Origin: Shinisaurus crocodilurus
Lineage: Eukaryota > Chordata > Lepidosauria > Squamata > Shinisauridae
Assembly: GCA_021292165.1 (NCBI GenBank)
Contig: CM037879.1
Location: 283,686,272-283,750,271, forward strand
Direction: 5' to 3'
DNA: 64,000 bases
Shown piece after piece: positions 32,101 to 39,884 of the stretch (position 1 is its first letter; every line of letters starts with the position of its first letter). The notes below the pieces were generated by a model. That model was not told where the DNA came from. It was given only the letters and a program-made list of their open reading frames with translations, and did not search any database. The position numbers were made by a program, and so were the translations under genes.

Positions 32101-33131
32101 ATGCTGATGATAATGTGGTCTCTGCACATTCAGAGGATGATCTCCAAACTATCCTAAATGCTTTTGCAGAAGCATACGAAAAACTTGGTCTCTCACTTAA
32201 CATCAAAAAAACCAAAGTGCTTCATCAGCAAGTGCAAGCCAATCCTTTGGTGATGCCATCTATCCAGCTTGGTGGGACAATACTGGAAAATGTCGATCAT
32301 TTTCTCTATCTTGGCAGCTATCTTTCTGTTACAGCTAACATCGACAGTGAAATCCAGCATCGTCTGAGCTCCGCAAGTGCCGCATTTTCTCGAATGAAAC
32401 ATAGAGTGTTCGAGGATCGGGATATTTGTAAGAAGACCAAAACACTGGTTTATGAAGCCATTGTATTACCAACTTTATTGTATGCCTGCGAAACATGGAC
32501 TATCTATAAACGTCACTTCCACCTCCTTGAAAGGTTTCATCAACGATGCCTCCGGAAAATCCTGCAAATTACTTGGGAAGATAGGCGAACAAATGTCAGT
32601 GTACTGGAAGAAGCAAAGACTACTAGCATTGAAAAAATGATCCTTCAACGCCAACTTCAGTGGACCGGTCATGTTGTTCGAATGCCTGACTGCCGTCTCC
32701 CAAAGCAGTTACTTTACTCCCAACTCAAGGATGGAAAGCGGAATATCGGTGGTCAATATAAGAGGTTTAAAGATGTTCATAAGGCTAATCTAAAAAAATG
32801 CAATATAAACATCGAAAACTGGGAAGCTCTGGCCCATGAACGATCTAAATGGAGGTTGGCCTTTCACAAAGGTTCCATGGACTTTGAAGAAGCCCGAGTG
32901 CAAGGTGAAAGGGAGAAACGTGCTAAGCGAAAAGCACGTCAAATGAATCCTTTACAGGACCATCTTCTATCTGGTAACCTGTGTCCTCACTGTGGGAAGC
33001 TGTGTGGATCTAGAATTGGCCTCCACAGTCACTTACGGACCCATCGCTAGAGTCTACACAATCTTCTTTAGAATTTCCTCCTTTTATCCCGGAAGACAAT
33101 CTTACTCGGTCACGAGTGATCGCCTGATGAT
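29150..33131 (+). mobile_element. Near full-length RTE-type LINE
   Basis: The 5' region contains CCTTGAAGTGGTGAGTGGGCTTGCG, GTCGGGAGCTATGTACTCCC, CACCCATGGCGGTAAGGTC and AACCAGACAAAGAACGATCC, then a CCAAC-rich tract (29519-29549) and about 715 bp of leader. One long frame (29865-33050) follows, then a short, 80-bp 3' UTR ending CGCCTGATGATGA. A single ORF with AP endonuclease and reverse transcriptase, a very short 3' UTR and a TGA-repeat tail are RTE-superfamily traits. The exact 5' end and the flanking duplication were not found. Clade within RTE (RTE proper or RTE-X) needs phylogeny. Confidence 0.88.
29865..33050 (+). CDS. RTE-type ORF: AP endonuclease, reverse transcriptase, zinc knuckle
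   Basis: 1061 codons without a stop. Residues 4-260 form an APE-type endonuclease: GTWNIRTL at 4-11, LQETR with Glu43, SAYAP at 116-120, GDFNARVG with Asp154 and Asn156, SKHWHLLDYV at 216-225, TDHRL with Asp250 and His251. A basic linker follows (270-480). The reverse transcriptase spans about 485-760: SGPDGIPAEI, GNYRGISLL, YGFRPSRGT, FIDLAKAFD (Asp626), GVKQGCVIAPTLF and YADD (746-749). The C-terminal part includes YACETWT and TGHVVRMPD, and ends in a CPHC-x12-HLRTH zinc knuckle (Cys1040, Cys1043, His1056, His1060). The protein would nick DNA and copy its RNA at the target. The codon at the expected start is TTG, not ATG; the first in-frame ATG encodes Met241, beyond most of the endonuclease. 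Similar proteins are often mislabelled craniofacial development protein 2-like. Confidence 0.9.
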   Translation: MNFGTWNIRTLLDNIDSERPERRTAIIARELRRFKIDIAALQETRRAGEGQLKEEKGGYTFFWKGLPEQDRRIHGVGFAIKNELVNSLSEVPTGINERLITLRLKLANNQQVTILSAYAPTLDADDDIKESFYSQLDTLLSEIPKEDKIILLGDFNARVGRDFDLWPETIGKDGVGNSNPNGLLLLSICAEHNLTITNTLFRQKNKFKTSWQHPRSKHWHLLDYVIVRVRDRRDVLLTRAMVSADDCWTDHRLIRSTMVINIAPQRRLQGRKPRRKMNIQVLQDPIKQTRLQSLLKEHLPTEPPDNIEDHWSKLKTSITAACEQTIGYETKKHQDWFDENDNEIKYIIDQKRKAFQIWQNDINCAAKKKTYASAKAEVQRRTRELKNAWWKKKAEEIQQLAESHDARGFFKATRAIYGPKTYGTNPLQSKDGTKLLKDKESIALRWKEHYYDLLNRKSKVDNEIFSQIPQKQIKEELAILPTLDEVKKAINQMKNNKASGPDGIPAEIFKEGGPELVQHLHKLIEKIWIREEIPEDFRDAIIITLFKKGDRTDCGNYRGISLLATAGKIFARILANRLLSISEEILPETQYGFRPSRGTVDMIFTARQLQEKCREQNQPLYMAFIDLAKAFDTVDRTALWTILMKIGCPNKFVNILRLLHDNMTATVLDNNGSHGAPFKVGSGVKQGCVIAPTLFAIFIAMVLHLVKGKLPTGVGIIYRTDGKLFNLSRLKAKSKVITTSVVELQYADDNVVSAHSEDDLQTILNAFAEAYEKLGLSLNIKKTKVLHQQVQANPLVMPSIQLGGTILENVDHFLYLGSYLSVTANIDSEIQHRLSSASAAFSRMKHRVFEDRDICKKTKTLVYEAIVLPTLLYACETWTIYKRHFHLLERFHQRCLRKILQITWEDRRTNVSVLEEAKTTSIEKMILQRQLQWTGHVVRMPDCRLPKQLLYSQLKDGKRNIGGQYKRFKDVHKANLKKCNINIENWEALAHERSKWRLAFHKGSMDFEEARVQGEREKRAKRKARQMNPLQDHLLSGNLCPHCGKLCGSRIGLHSHLRTHR

Positions 33132-33139
33132 GACTACTT

Positions 33140-34405
33140 GCCCATAGGGGAAACCGTGGAAGGAAACTACTGCACTAGTGCAGGGTAAATTCTGGCATGC
33201 TGCAAAAACTTCTGGCAGCCATTGTAACTCTCTCAACACACTCAATGAGAACTGAAATAATTGTGTCCCTGCATAATCTTATGATGGATCACATGAGCGA
33301 GTATGATGACACAGACAGTTAATGCACGACTAAATATAGCTCTGATTGGGACTGGGACAACCTCTTGTGATCTCTGGTCTGCTGTTGGCCATTTTTTTTC
33401 CGACCAGGGACAGGAGACAATGTCACCCTGTTTCAGAGATTTACATTGGGCAGGAATTAGATATAGATATAGATATAGATATAGATATCGTATTCCTGGG
33501 CATTTTTAGTTACACTTTAAATGCCAAGTTTCTTTAAATTGCTATCACTTACTATTGAAATACATGCTTCATTACATTTATTTATTTATTTTAAAAAAAT
33601 GTGTTGAATGATTTAGAATGGAGATTAAAAAAATGCCCTTTCACATGATTTTAAAATGCCCTTTTGAGTTCATTCCCCCACAGTGAGAGTTCTGTTCAAA
33701 AAGCCCTGTCCTTCCTTCCTTTCTTACTAGCAGCCTCACTCAGCTGTATTGAGGATCAGAGAAGCAGCGCCAGGAGAGAGGATGTTCAATCCTTCCTCCT
33801 TCATTGTTTCCCTGATCGAAATTGCCCCCACCTGGATCAGCTCATGGTTCGACAGGGCCCTTGGCAAAGCCCTTGGCCCTGCCATGAGCTTACTTGGCGG
33901 CAGCAGCAGCACACAGCTGTGAGCCACCATTTTAAATTTTCCACAGTGTCCCTGCTCCAAGGCATTTTGGGAGATTTTAAAATGCTGGCTTGCAGACCCA
34001 GTTGCTTGGCACAGGGCCCCAGAGTTAAGTGAAGGGGCTGGGTGCTGACAATGGGCCTGACCTGTTGCTTGACCCCCGCTCCCAGTTGCTAGTATTAACT
34101 CCCATATGCCCCCTCCCCTGAAAAACTAATAGTAGCTGTAGGAATATAACTAATATTGAGCAAGCAGAATGAGTAGGAAAGGCTTAAATACCCTTTCCTT
34201 CAGCACCACTTCTTCAATCTATGGGGCTGCTGAATAATAGTTACTTTGAGCCTCTGTTGGGACTGGGCTATAGTCAGAGGTTTGAGATAAACCAAGAACC
34301 AGGAGCTATGGGGACAACCAGTAGTCAGGACTGAAGGGCAAACCAGGAGGCAGGTCAAGGAGCAAGCCAGAGTCAGGACCCAAGAGCAAGTTAGGACTGG
34401 GATGG
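33140..34405. other. No gene recognised
   Basis: An ATAGAT microsatellite is at about 33458-33488. Bases 33890-34020 resemble 6050-6130 (CCATTTTAAATTTTCC, TTTTGGGAGATTTTAAAA). Frames up to 122 codons lack motifs. Confidence 0.4.
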
Positions 34406-34408
34406 CCA

Positions 34409-34660
34409 TGTGCGCTACTTTACAGAGGGCAGTTCTCTATTTGAGGAATGCCACTCTGGAAGCATTCAAGGTGAAGCTGGACAGCCATCTGTCAGGGATG
34501 CTTTGACCTGGATTCCTGCATTGAGCAGGGGGTTGGACTCGATGGCCTTGTAGGCCCCTTCCAACTCTACTTTTCTATGATTCTATGAAGGGCTGCCAGA
34601 GGAAAATCCTTTACTTGAAGGGCTGCCCAGTCTAAGTCTGTTTTGAAGATAAAAAGATCC
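34409..34660 (-). repeat. GGACTGTCCTCTG-type element interrupted by a CR1 tail
   Basis: Bases 34409-34452 (CCATGTGCGCTACTTTACAGAGGGCAG) and 34589-34660 (AGGGCTGCCAGAGGAAAATCC, TACTTGAAGGGCTGCCCAG) are the two sides of a reverse copy. The CR1 fragment at 34453-34588 lies between. Confidence 0.55.
34453..34588 (+). mobile_element. CR1 LINE 3' tail, 135 bp
   Basis: CTCTGGAAGCATTCAAGGTGAAGCTGG, GGCCTTGTAGGCCCCTTCC and AACTCTACTTTTCTATGATTCTATGA are the last codons and tail of CR1, as at 9295-9411. Extremely 5'-truncated. Confidence 0.9.
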
Positions 34661-34661
34661 C

Positions 34662-34778
34662 TAAGGGAGCAATCCTATGCATGTTTAGACAGGAAAAAAA
34701 GTCCTACAACTCCCAGCCTCCTGCAGCCAGAGTTGTAGGACTTTTTTCTGTCTAAACATGCATAGGATTGCACCCTAA
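34662..34778. mobile_element. Palindromic MITE with TAA target duplication, Harbinger-like
   Basis: The element spans 34665-34775, with arms 34665-34712 and 34730-34775 that pair with few differences. Ends are GGGAGCAATCCTATGC / GCATAGGATTGCACCC. TAA flanks both sides (34662-34664 and 34776-34778). A 3-bp TWA duplication and GGG/CCC-type ends are PIF/Harbinger traits. Confidence 0.75.
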
Positions 34779-34835
34779 GAGACCTGGGCACCATTTTTTT
34801 GGTGGAAAGGTGGGGTATATATCAAATAAATATAT

Positions 34836-34901
34836 AGAAGAAGAAGAAGAAGAAGAAGAAGAAGAAGAAGAAGAAGAAGAAGAAGAAGAAGAAGAAGAAG
34901 A
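34836..34901. repeat. (GAA)22 microsatellite
   Basis: About 66 bp of uninterrupted GAA/AGA triplets between a TATAAAT-rich LINE or SINE-like tail and a reverse CR1/L3 tail. The poly-Glu reading frame over it is an artefact. Confidence 0.95.
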
Positions 34902-35228
34902 GCAGCCCTGCTGGATCAGGCCAAGGGTCCATCTAGTCCAGCATTCTGCTCACACAGTGGCCAGCCAACTGCCCGTGGGAAACCAAAGGCAGGTCATGAG
35001 TGCAACAGCACCCTCCCACCCATGTTCCCCAGCAACTGGAGTACAGAGGCATTCTGCTTCTGATAGTGGAGGAAGCATATAGCCAATCAGGACTAGTAGC
35101 CTTCTCCTCCATGAATTTGTCCAATCCCCTTTTAAAAGGCCTCCAATTCGGTGGCCATCACTACATCTCGTGGAAGTGAATTCCATAGTTTAACTCTGCG
35201 CTGTGTGAAGGAGGACTTCCTTTGATCT
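34902..35228 (-). mobile_element. CR1/L3-type LINE 3' end
   Basis: Reverse complement of the 3600-3960 layout: CTGCTGGATCAGGCCAAGGG, CCAGCATTCTGCTCACACAGTGGCC, TTCCCCAGCAACTGGAGTAC, CTCCATGAATTTGTCC, GAATTCCATAGTTTAACTC. The terminal TTCTTATG repeats are replaced by the (GAA)n tract. Confidence 0.88.
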
Positions 35229-35339
35229 GCTTGGAATAATAGCAGGGAGCTGCCCATCAACAGTCCGCATGTGGACAGCCGGCAGAGCAGTGGGCACGCT
35301 GGTCAGCTGGTCACAGTCCTCTCCACTTTTGTAAGGTGC

Positions 35340-35515
35340 ATTGGATTTCTATTTAAATGAGGGCGATTACTTCTAAATGTGCATGTGTACATATAAATTA
35401 CCGCATGCAAGTTTTGATACAAATCTGTGCCCTCTTTTATCCTCTCTTCTTTTTTTAATGATGCATTTCCACTTTTTGGGGTGGGACATAAGTGTCCACT
35501 CTAATTACGGCCAAA
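35340..35515 (-). repeat. GGACTGTCCTCTG-type element, end fragment
   Basis: ATTACTTCTAAATGTGCATGTG, GTGCCCTCTTTTATCCTC and GGACATAAGTGTCCAC match the AT-rich end of the copy at 35706-36078. Confidence 0.5.
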
Positions 35516-35705
35516 GGATAAACCAGGAGGATGGAGCAAGGAGCAAGCCAGGAATCAGGAACAAAGAATAACCAAGGATACGAGAACAGTCCAGAACTTA
35601 GGGATAGCATGGAAACAGCTGGAATCAGAAACTGCTTTACACTCCTTTTTGCCCAGAAGGATCCAGCGGTGAGCTTGGACGGACAGAGTCAGTCCAGGGC
35701 CTGAC

Positions 35706-36078
35706 TAGGGTGGTCATGTTTGTTTCTTCTTGACAGAGGATAGTCCTCTGTTTGAAGGGCTGTCACAGGAAAGTCCTCTATTTGAAGGCGTCTCCACCAG
35801 TCTGAGTCCAGTTAAAAGATAAAGAACCACAAAAATGGAGGGCAGGGAACTTGAAGCTGTGTCCTTGAACATTTATTTAGCAACTGGTCACCAGCAGATT
35901 GAGCAGGCACAGGTCACCTGGTCAGTGTTCCCCACTGTGGTGACGTATTTTGATTTAAATTATGATGTTTTCCCCAAAATCTGCATCTGTGCATATACAT
36001 TAGCCTATGTAAAAAAATATGCAAATATGTGCCCTCTTTTGTTTTCTTTTTTTGGTGATTCATAAGTGGACACCCTAC
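35706..36078 (-). mobile_element. GGACTGTCCTCTG-type element, both ends present
   Basis: Left end AGGGTGGTCATGTTTG, then GAGGATAGTCCTCTGTTTGAAGGG, AAGATAAAGAACCAC, TTGAGCAGGCACAGGTCACC, AAATTATGATG, TATGCAAATATGTGCCCTC and the right end TTGGTGATTCATAAGTGGACACCCTAC. The ends mirror over about 8-10 bp (AGGGTGGTC / GGACACCCT). 373 bp and non-coding. Ends suggest a non-autonomous DNA transposon; superfamily unassigned. Confidence 0.65.
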
Positions 36079-36079
36079 C

Positions 36080-36452
36080 TCGAGGTCTTTGGCATCTTTG
36101 AAAAACCATTCCAAGCTGCATCTGGATCCTGGGCAGTCTGGGATCTGGTTTCGAATTGATGTGCAGGATGTGGAACTCCCACAAATATGTGCCAAGCTCC
36201 TTTTGTTAAAAAAAATGAAGCTTGTAGGCACCTTTAGAGTATGAGCAGAGAGACTGAGCCCTTTTAAGTTTTCTCAAGGCCAAAGAAAACTTTAATAACA
36301 AGGATTTGAAAATGTAGGTGCTTCAGTCAGTGTGAGTGATACTCGGTGAGAAGGTGCCACGTGGAATTTATTTTTAAAGGCTCTGTGATTGTTAATCATT
36401 GCCAAGTCAGACTTATTCCCATGCAGATAATATATCCCCCCACCCCAAGCGT

Positions 36453-36486
<34 letters not shown>

Positions 36487-37020
36487 GAAACTGTGCATGA
36501 ATTCTGAGTCGGAAGAATATAATCTGGATTCTCCTTAACATCTCTAAATTCAAAGCTATACATTTTCATTCGGGTGACTTAAAAAATGCAAACGAAACCT
36601 TTAACTCCTGAGATCAATTGCAACCTTAGACGGGCTCGAGGGTTGGGAGATGCAGTTCGTCTTGTCAGGACCTGCCTTATCGTGCAGAGAGGAGAATAAA
36701 CAGAGTAATTATTCTCACTTCCTTTGTTTGTTTGTTTGTTTGTTTTCTAATTGAATCATCTGTTATTTTCTGAAATTCAAATCACCATCAGATTAATAGC
36801 GGGGAGCTGCTGAAATATTGATTTGGTTATGGAAATGTCAGAGTTGGCAGGTAAGTTGTCTTGTTGCCTCCAGAGAGGCATTAGGAGAAATTATGAAAAG
36901 GAGCTTTAACAATTTAATAAGTTCATAACAATTTGCTCCTGTGCTTTGCATGACTAAAGAACCTCGGCTTTCATCTGCACTGAAAATCGATGAATTCTAT
37001 GATGGGGAAGGAAGGTGCTG
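36080..37020. other. No gene; (CA)n; possibly single-copy DNA
   Basis: A (CA)n tract is at about 36450-36484 and (GTTT)n at 36724-36745. Bases 36740-36995 are AT-rich, non-repetitive to the eye and free of transposon words, unlike most of the window, so they are a weak candidate for conserved non-coding DNA. Confidence 0.3.
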
Positions 37021-37024
37021 TTTT

Positions 37025-37059
37025 GAACCAAACTACTAGAAAACCTAGTAGTTTGGTTC
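37025..37059. repeat. Perfect 15-bp inverted repeat at RTE 5' junction
   Basis: Bases 37025-37039 (GAACCAAACTACTAG) and 37045-37059 are exact reverse complements around AAAAC. The left arm is genomic flank overlapping the target duplication; the right arm directly precedes the truncated RTE sequence at 37060. It looks like flank copied in reverse during insertion. Confidence 0.85.
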
Positions 37060-37781
37060 ATAAACACTGGTTTATGAAGCCATTGTATTACCAACTTTAT
37101 TGTATGCCTGAGAAACATGGACTATCTATAAACGTCACCTCCAACTCCTTGAAAGATTTCATCAACGTTGCCTCCGGAAAATCCTGCGAATTACTTGGGA
37201 AGGTAGGCGAGCAAATGTCAGTGTACTAGAAGAAGCAAAGACTACTAGCATTGAAAAAATGATCCTTCAACACCAACTTCAGTGGACCGGTCATGTTGTT
37301 CGAATGCCTGACTGCCGTCTCCCAAAGCAGTTACTTTATTCCTTACTCAAGGATGGAAAGCGGAATATCGGTGGCCAATATAAGAGGTTTAAAGATGTTC
37401 TTAAGGCTAATCTAAAAAAATGCAATATAAACATCAAAAACTGGGAAGCTCTGGCCCATGAATGATCTAACTGGAGGTTGGCCTTTCACAAAGGTTCTAT
37501 GGACTTTGAAGAAGCCCGAGTGCAAGGTGAAAGGGAGAAACGTGCTAAGCGAAAAGCACATCAAATGAATCCTCTACAGGACCATCTTCCATCTGGTAAC
37601 CTGTCCCCTCACTGTGGGAAGCTGTGTGGATCTAGAATTGGCCTCCACAGTCACTTACGGACCCATAGCTAGAGTCTACACAATTTTCTTTAGAATTTTC
37701 CTCCTTTTAAAATCTCCTTTTTGTAAATTTTTATCCAGGAAGACAATCTTACTCGGTCACGAGTGATCGCCTGACTGACTG
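37060..37781 (+). pseudogene. 5'-truncated RTE-type LINE copy
   Basis: Matches 32440-33131 of the long RTE element, from YEAIVLPTLLYA to the zinc knuckle and 3' end. Two in-frame stops are visible: TGC to TGA in the YACETWT motif, and CGA to TGA after EALAHE. The first zinc-knuckle Cys is Ser. The 3' UTR has about 23 extra bases (AAAATCTCC ... TTTTT) and a CTGA-repeat tail. Flanked by ACTAGAAAACCT at 37035-37046 and 37782-37793. Confidence 0.93.
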
Positions 37782-38030
37782 ACTAGAAAACCTGGATTGT
37801 AACAGCTCATGTTCTTAGTTTCTAAGAGCATGCATTTTCCATAGGCAAAGCTTAGTGAGGTTCAAGCTTGGGCAAACTCTGGATCAGACTGTAGGGTGGC
37901 CACTTAAGCACATAAGAAGAGCCCTGCTGGATCAGAGCAAGGGTTCATCTAGTCCAGCATTCTGTTCACACCGTGGGGAAACCTGCAAGTAGGACCCAGC
38001 AACTAGTAATCAGCAACATTATTAATTGAG

Positions 38031-38153
38031 AGCCAGTGTGGCGTAGTAGTGAGAGTGTTGGACTGGGACTCAGGAGTTCCGGGTTCTAGTCCCCGCTCGG
38101 CCATGAAACTCACTCGGTGACTTTGGGCCAGTCACGGACTCTCAGCCTAACCT
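38031..38153 (+). mobile_element. Sauria SINE, 3' half missing
   Basis: Head AGCCAGTGTGGCGTAGTAGTGAG through GTGACTTTGGGCCAGTCACGGACTCTCAGCCTAACCTC, then an abrupt change. The tail and (AATA)n are absent, so this copy suffered a deletion or rearrangement. Confidence 0.88.
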
Positions 38154-38420
38154 CGTAAGGATGCGGGTGGCCCTTCAGTTAATCTGGTCTGGAACCATTA
38201 TGGCTTTGTAGGTCAAAAGCCGCCATGAAATGCACTAGGTAGCCTAGAGCCAGAATGAGGTGGCAGAATTCTAGACTGTACCACATCTGACTGAAGGTGC
38301 GTGCAGTCATACTTCTGAATGCTTTTCCGTGTAATACTCCCTGCATGTTGTAAATTAGCATGTCAGGCATTGTACTTGTTTATTACATGCAGTAGGAACA
38401 TAGGAAGCTGCCTAATACTT

Positions 38421-38678
38421 CCAGTGTGGCGTAGTGGTGAGAGCCAGTGTGGCGTAGTGGTGAGAGTGCTGGACTGGGACTCGGAAGATCCGGGTTCTAT
38501 TCCCCGCTCGGCCATGAAACTCACTGGGTGACTTTGGGCCAGTCACTGACTCTCAGTCTAACCTACCCCACAGGGTTGTTGTGAGGATAACATGGAAAGG
38601 AGGAGGACTATGTAAGCCGCCTTGGGTTCCTTGCAGGAAAAAAGGCGGGGTATAAATATAATAAATAAATAAATAAAC
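38421..38678 (+). mobile_element. Sauria SINE with duplicated head
   Basis: The first 23 bp (38421-38443, CCAGTGTGGCGTAGTGGTGA plus GAG) are repeated exactly at 38444-38466, then the normal body and tail follow to (AATA)n. The A-box-containing head is therefore present twice in tandem. Confidence 0.92.
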
Positions 38679-38756
38679 ATGCTGCCTCTGATACTGGACT
38701 AATATCATCGTCGTGACTGATAGCCATTGATAGCCTCATCCTCCATGAATTTGTCA

Positions 38757-39114
38757 CTTGTGCATCACCAAAAAAGAGGTCAATGGAGGACACTGGTTTG
38801 CATAAAATTTGAATGTGCTAATTTATATGTAAAGATGCAAATTTAGAAATAATTACTATCTCAGCGCAGTACGGATCATTGGGACCAGGTGACCTGTGCA
38901 CCCGCTCAGTCTTCTGTCCAGCTACTAACTGTTGATGGGTAACTTCAAGGTCCCTGTTCTAACTTCTTATGGTGCTTTATCTTTCACTGGACCTGGACTG
39001 GAGACATCTTCAAACAGAGGACTATCCTCTGACAGCCCTTCAAACAGAGGCCTGTCTTTTGTAAAGTAGGACACATCACACATGGCCACTTTACAAGTAG
39101 TTCACATGGCCACC
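38757..39114 (+). mobile_element. GGACTGTCCTCTG-type element
   Basis: CTTGTGCATCACCAAAAAAGAGG, TTTGCATAAAATTTG, GGGACCAGGTGACCTGTGC, ACTGGACCTGGACTGGAGAC, ACAGAGGACTATCCTCTG, ACACATCACACATGGCCAC and the end CACATGGCCACCCTAC. Plus-oriented copy of 35706-36078. Confidence 0.65.
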
Positions 39115-39124
39115 CTACAAGTTA

Positions 39125-39248
39125 TATTATCAGGATGTTACAAGGAAATCTGTGGGGTCAAGGGCAGTTATATGTAAACCACTTAGGGATTTTATTATAC
39201 AATGCAGTATAGAAGTATCACTAATAAAATAAATAAATAACTAAATAA
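39125..39248 (+). mobile_element. L2-type LINE tail
   Basis: TATGTAAACCACTTAGGGATTTTATTATACAATGCAGTATAG followed by (AATA)n resembles an L2-type tail ending in GCGGTATA. About 120 bp only. Confidence 0.5.
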
Positions 39249-39542
39249 AGGCAGTTGGCATGGTCGAAGGCAGGCTAGTTTGCTGAGGGACCAGAATGCT
39301 GATGGTGCAGGAGGTAAAGTGCTAAAGTCTGGCTGATGGAGACCACCCCAGTTCCAGACCCCTCTCTTTGTGCCTTTCAGGGCTCAAAGGGGTGGGTGGG
39401 TTGAGGTAGACAGAGCGATGGACTTCGACTGGGAAGACCTTGACCCCCCTGAGGCTCACTGGGTAGCATTTGACAAGCCATATTCTAGCCACTAGAGGTG
39501 TCCCTTCCCCACCATTGGTTTCAGGGAACACCCGGGGAAATG

Positions 39543-39880
39543 CATCACCAAAAATGGGGGCACACGTTTGCCTAACAGTGGCATATTCTGATTTATATAG
39601 ATGCAAATTTAGACATGATTCCTAGAATTTAAGTAGAAATAAAATACATCTCACCATAGAGGGGCAGATTGTGACCAGATGACCTGGGTGCCTTGCTCAG
39701 TCTGCCATCCAGGTGCTGTTGATGGGCAACTTCAAGGCCCAGCTCTGCTTTCTGATGGTTCTTTATTCTTAAGCTGGACTTGGACTTCAAATAGAGGATG
39801 TCTTCAAAGAGAAGGCTGTTCCTTGACAGCCCTTCCAATAGAGGCCCGTCTTCTATAAAGTTTGACACATGGTCACTCTG
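39543..39880 (+). mobile_element. GGACTGTCCTCTG-type element, right end eroded
   Basis: GCATCACCAAAAATGGGGGCACACG, GACCAGATGACCTGGGTGCC, TGTTGATGGGCAACTTCAAGG, GGACTTGGACTTCAAATAGAGG and CTGTTCCTTGACAGCCCTTCC follow the same order as at 38757. It ends near GACACATGGTCACTCTG. Confidence 0.6.
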
Positions 39881-39884
39881 TGCC

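Larger units (their letters stand above)
37907..38760 (-). mobile_element. CR1/L3-type LINE tail broken by SINE insertions
   Basis: Bases 37907-38027 (CACATAAGAAGAGCCCTGCTGG, ATCTAGTCCAGCATTCTG) and 38680-38760 (TGCCTCTGATACTGG, CATCGTCGTGACTGATAGCC, CTCCATGAATTTGTC) are parts of reverse CR1/L3 tails. Between are a partial Sauria SINE, about 240 bp of undefined text, the tail of the other SINE family (38394-38420, TAGGAACATAGGAAGCTGCC) and a second Sauria SINE. Confidence 0.65.

Noticed and set aside
33051..33180. Target-site duplication for the full-length RTE element
   Set aside because: The only shared words between the 3' flank (CTACTTGCCC) and the 5' flank (CTACTTAACA near 29099) are six bases and lie 50 bp from the apparent 5' end, so this is likely chance.
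34830..34901. CRISPR-like or tandem array
   Set aside because: The repeats are simple triplets without spacers, and the DNA is vertebrate.
34768..35082. Poly-glutamate protein
   Set aside because: It is a translation of the (GAA)22 microsatellite running into a reverse LINE tail.
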